Positions 63,737-64,000 of a stretch of DNA of 64,000 nucleotides are shown piece by piece; the first letter of the stretch is position 1; the number at the start of each line of letters is the position of its first letter. The DNA is taken from positions 20,267 through 84,266 of the forward strand of contig VBOW01000017.1 of NCBI GenBank assembly GCA_005893275.1, written 5' to 3'. The notes under the pieces were generated by a model. It saw only the letters and a program-made list of their open reading frames with translations, was not told the DNA's origin and searched no databases. The position numbers were made by a program, and so were the translations under genes. The stretch is from Candidatus Eisenbacteria bacterium. GTDB taxonomy: Bacteria; Eisenbacteria; RBG-16-71-46; SZUA-252.

Positions 63737-63790
63737 ACTCAAAATCCCCCGGGGGTAACCCCCATGCAGGTTCGAGCTCTGCCCCGGGCA
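63737..63790 (+). repeat. att-like direct repeat, right copy (tRNA-Leu 3' half, pseudo-tRNA)
   Basis: 54 nt matching tRNA-Leu from the anticodon loop to the discriminator base (three mismatches, one gap). The 5' half of a tRNA is missing, so it cannot form a tRNA. Similarity to the left copy continues weakly for about 20 nt beyond. See the left copy at 47404-47458. Confidence 0.65.
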
Positions 63791-63827
63791 ATGGAGTTAG
63801 GGAATCGGCGATAGCCTAGGATCCCCT

Positions 63828-64000
63828 TTATTTGAGCACGGAGATTTTTCCGACGACCTCTCCTCCACGGGTGTCTATCCGGTAGAAGTAGAACCCAGAA
63901 GCCAGCCGCCCTCCGTGCTCGTCTCGCCCGTCGATCCTCACGTCGTGATAGCCCACGGGAGCATCCGACTCCTCGAGGAGGGACCGGACCATGCGACCGT
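63828..64000 (-). CDS. 3' end of a third giant sorting-domain protein (copy C, cut by window edge)
   Basis: The last 57 residues, ending GEVVGKISVLK then TAA, are a T9SS-type sorting domain. The 173 nt match copy A at 48619-48791 with about 11 mismatches by eye, in the same orientation. The rest of the gene lies beyond the window. It begins 37 bp after the duplicated tRNA-Leu fragment. Confidence 0.88.
   Translation of the reverse strand, partial: GRMVRSLLEESDAPVGYHDVRIDGRDEHGGRLASGFYFYRIDTRGGEVVGKISVLK

Overview
The window is about 64 kb of GC-rich, gene-dense bacterial chromosome using the standard genetic code. The organism looks like a free-living, aerobic, menaquinone-respiring bacterium of the FCB/Gemmatimonadota-like assemblage, and Candidatus Eisenbacteria would fit. 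This rests on an alternative complex III operon, a full classical men pathway, A2-type haem-copper oxidase residues, and large secreted proteins with a PNPLNP-type C-terminal sorting domain. It is an inference; no rRNA or marker gene is present to prove it.

Layout. (1) 1-3.5 kb: a small lipoprotein plus EamA transporter operon and two hypothetical envelope proteins. (2) 3.4-14.3 kb: isoprenoid and menaquinone synthesis. ispG is on the minus strand, menG and a thioesterase (probable menI) are on the plus strand, and menF-D-H-B-A-C-E form a minus-strand operon with several 4-bp start/stop overlaps. (3) 14.4 kb: a NicO-type Ni/Co transporter. (4) 15.2-28.4 kb: one 12-gene plus-strand respiratory operon, actABCDEF (alternative complex III), a di-haem cytochrome c, coxB-coxA, then ctaA-ctaB-ctaG for haem A and copper insertion. 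Menaquinone from region 2 is the expected substrate of this quinol:cytochrome c:O2 chain. (5) 28.4-39.7 kb: sugar-phosphate metabolism, fba-glk-pgl-opcA-zwf-gnd-tal plus pgi-rpiB, interrupted by a VOC protein with a histone-H1-like tail and an M48 protease. (6) 39.8-47.4 kb: hemerythrin, M3 peptidase, MFS transporter, a YHS-repeat protein with an in-frame UGA, a thioredoxin-NHL protein, a CNNM/CBS protein and tRNA-Leu(UAA). (7) 47.4-63.8 kb: an accessory segment bounded by the tRNA-Leu gene and a second copy of its 3' half. It carries a DUF4258/MqsA-like toxin-antitoxin pair with a palindromic operator, two inverted paralogous giant FG-GAP surface proteins, a third protein sharing their C-terminus, small secreted proteins, a second M3 peptidase, a GNAT enzyme, an outer-membrane-type protein, and the 3' end of a further giant paralogue at the window edge.

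Main discovery candidate: 43632-44243 (minus) reads as a secreted three-repeat YHS protein whose first repeat is interrupted by an in-frame UGA at the second cysteine of a typical FCC motif, giving FC-U-RTC. The frame and the YHS pattern continue unbroken past the UGA, and a perfect 8-bp hairpin with a GGU loop starts 13 nt after it, as in bacterial SECIS elements. This suggests a selenoprotein. A second theme is that many transcription units have a TAnnnT hexamer only 6-9 nt before the start codon, in the best cases with a matching -35 box 17-18 bp upstream, pointing to leaderless mRNAs.
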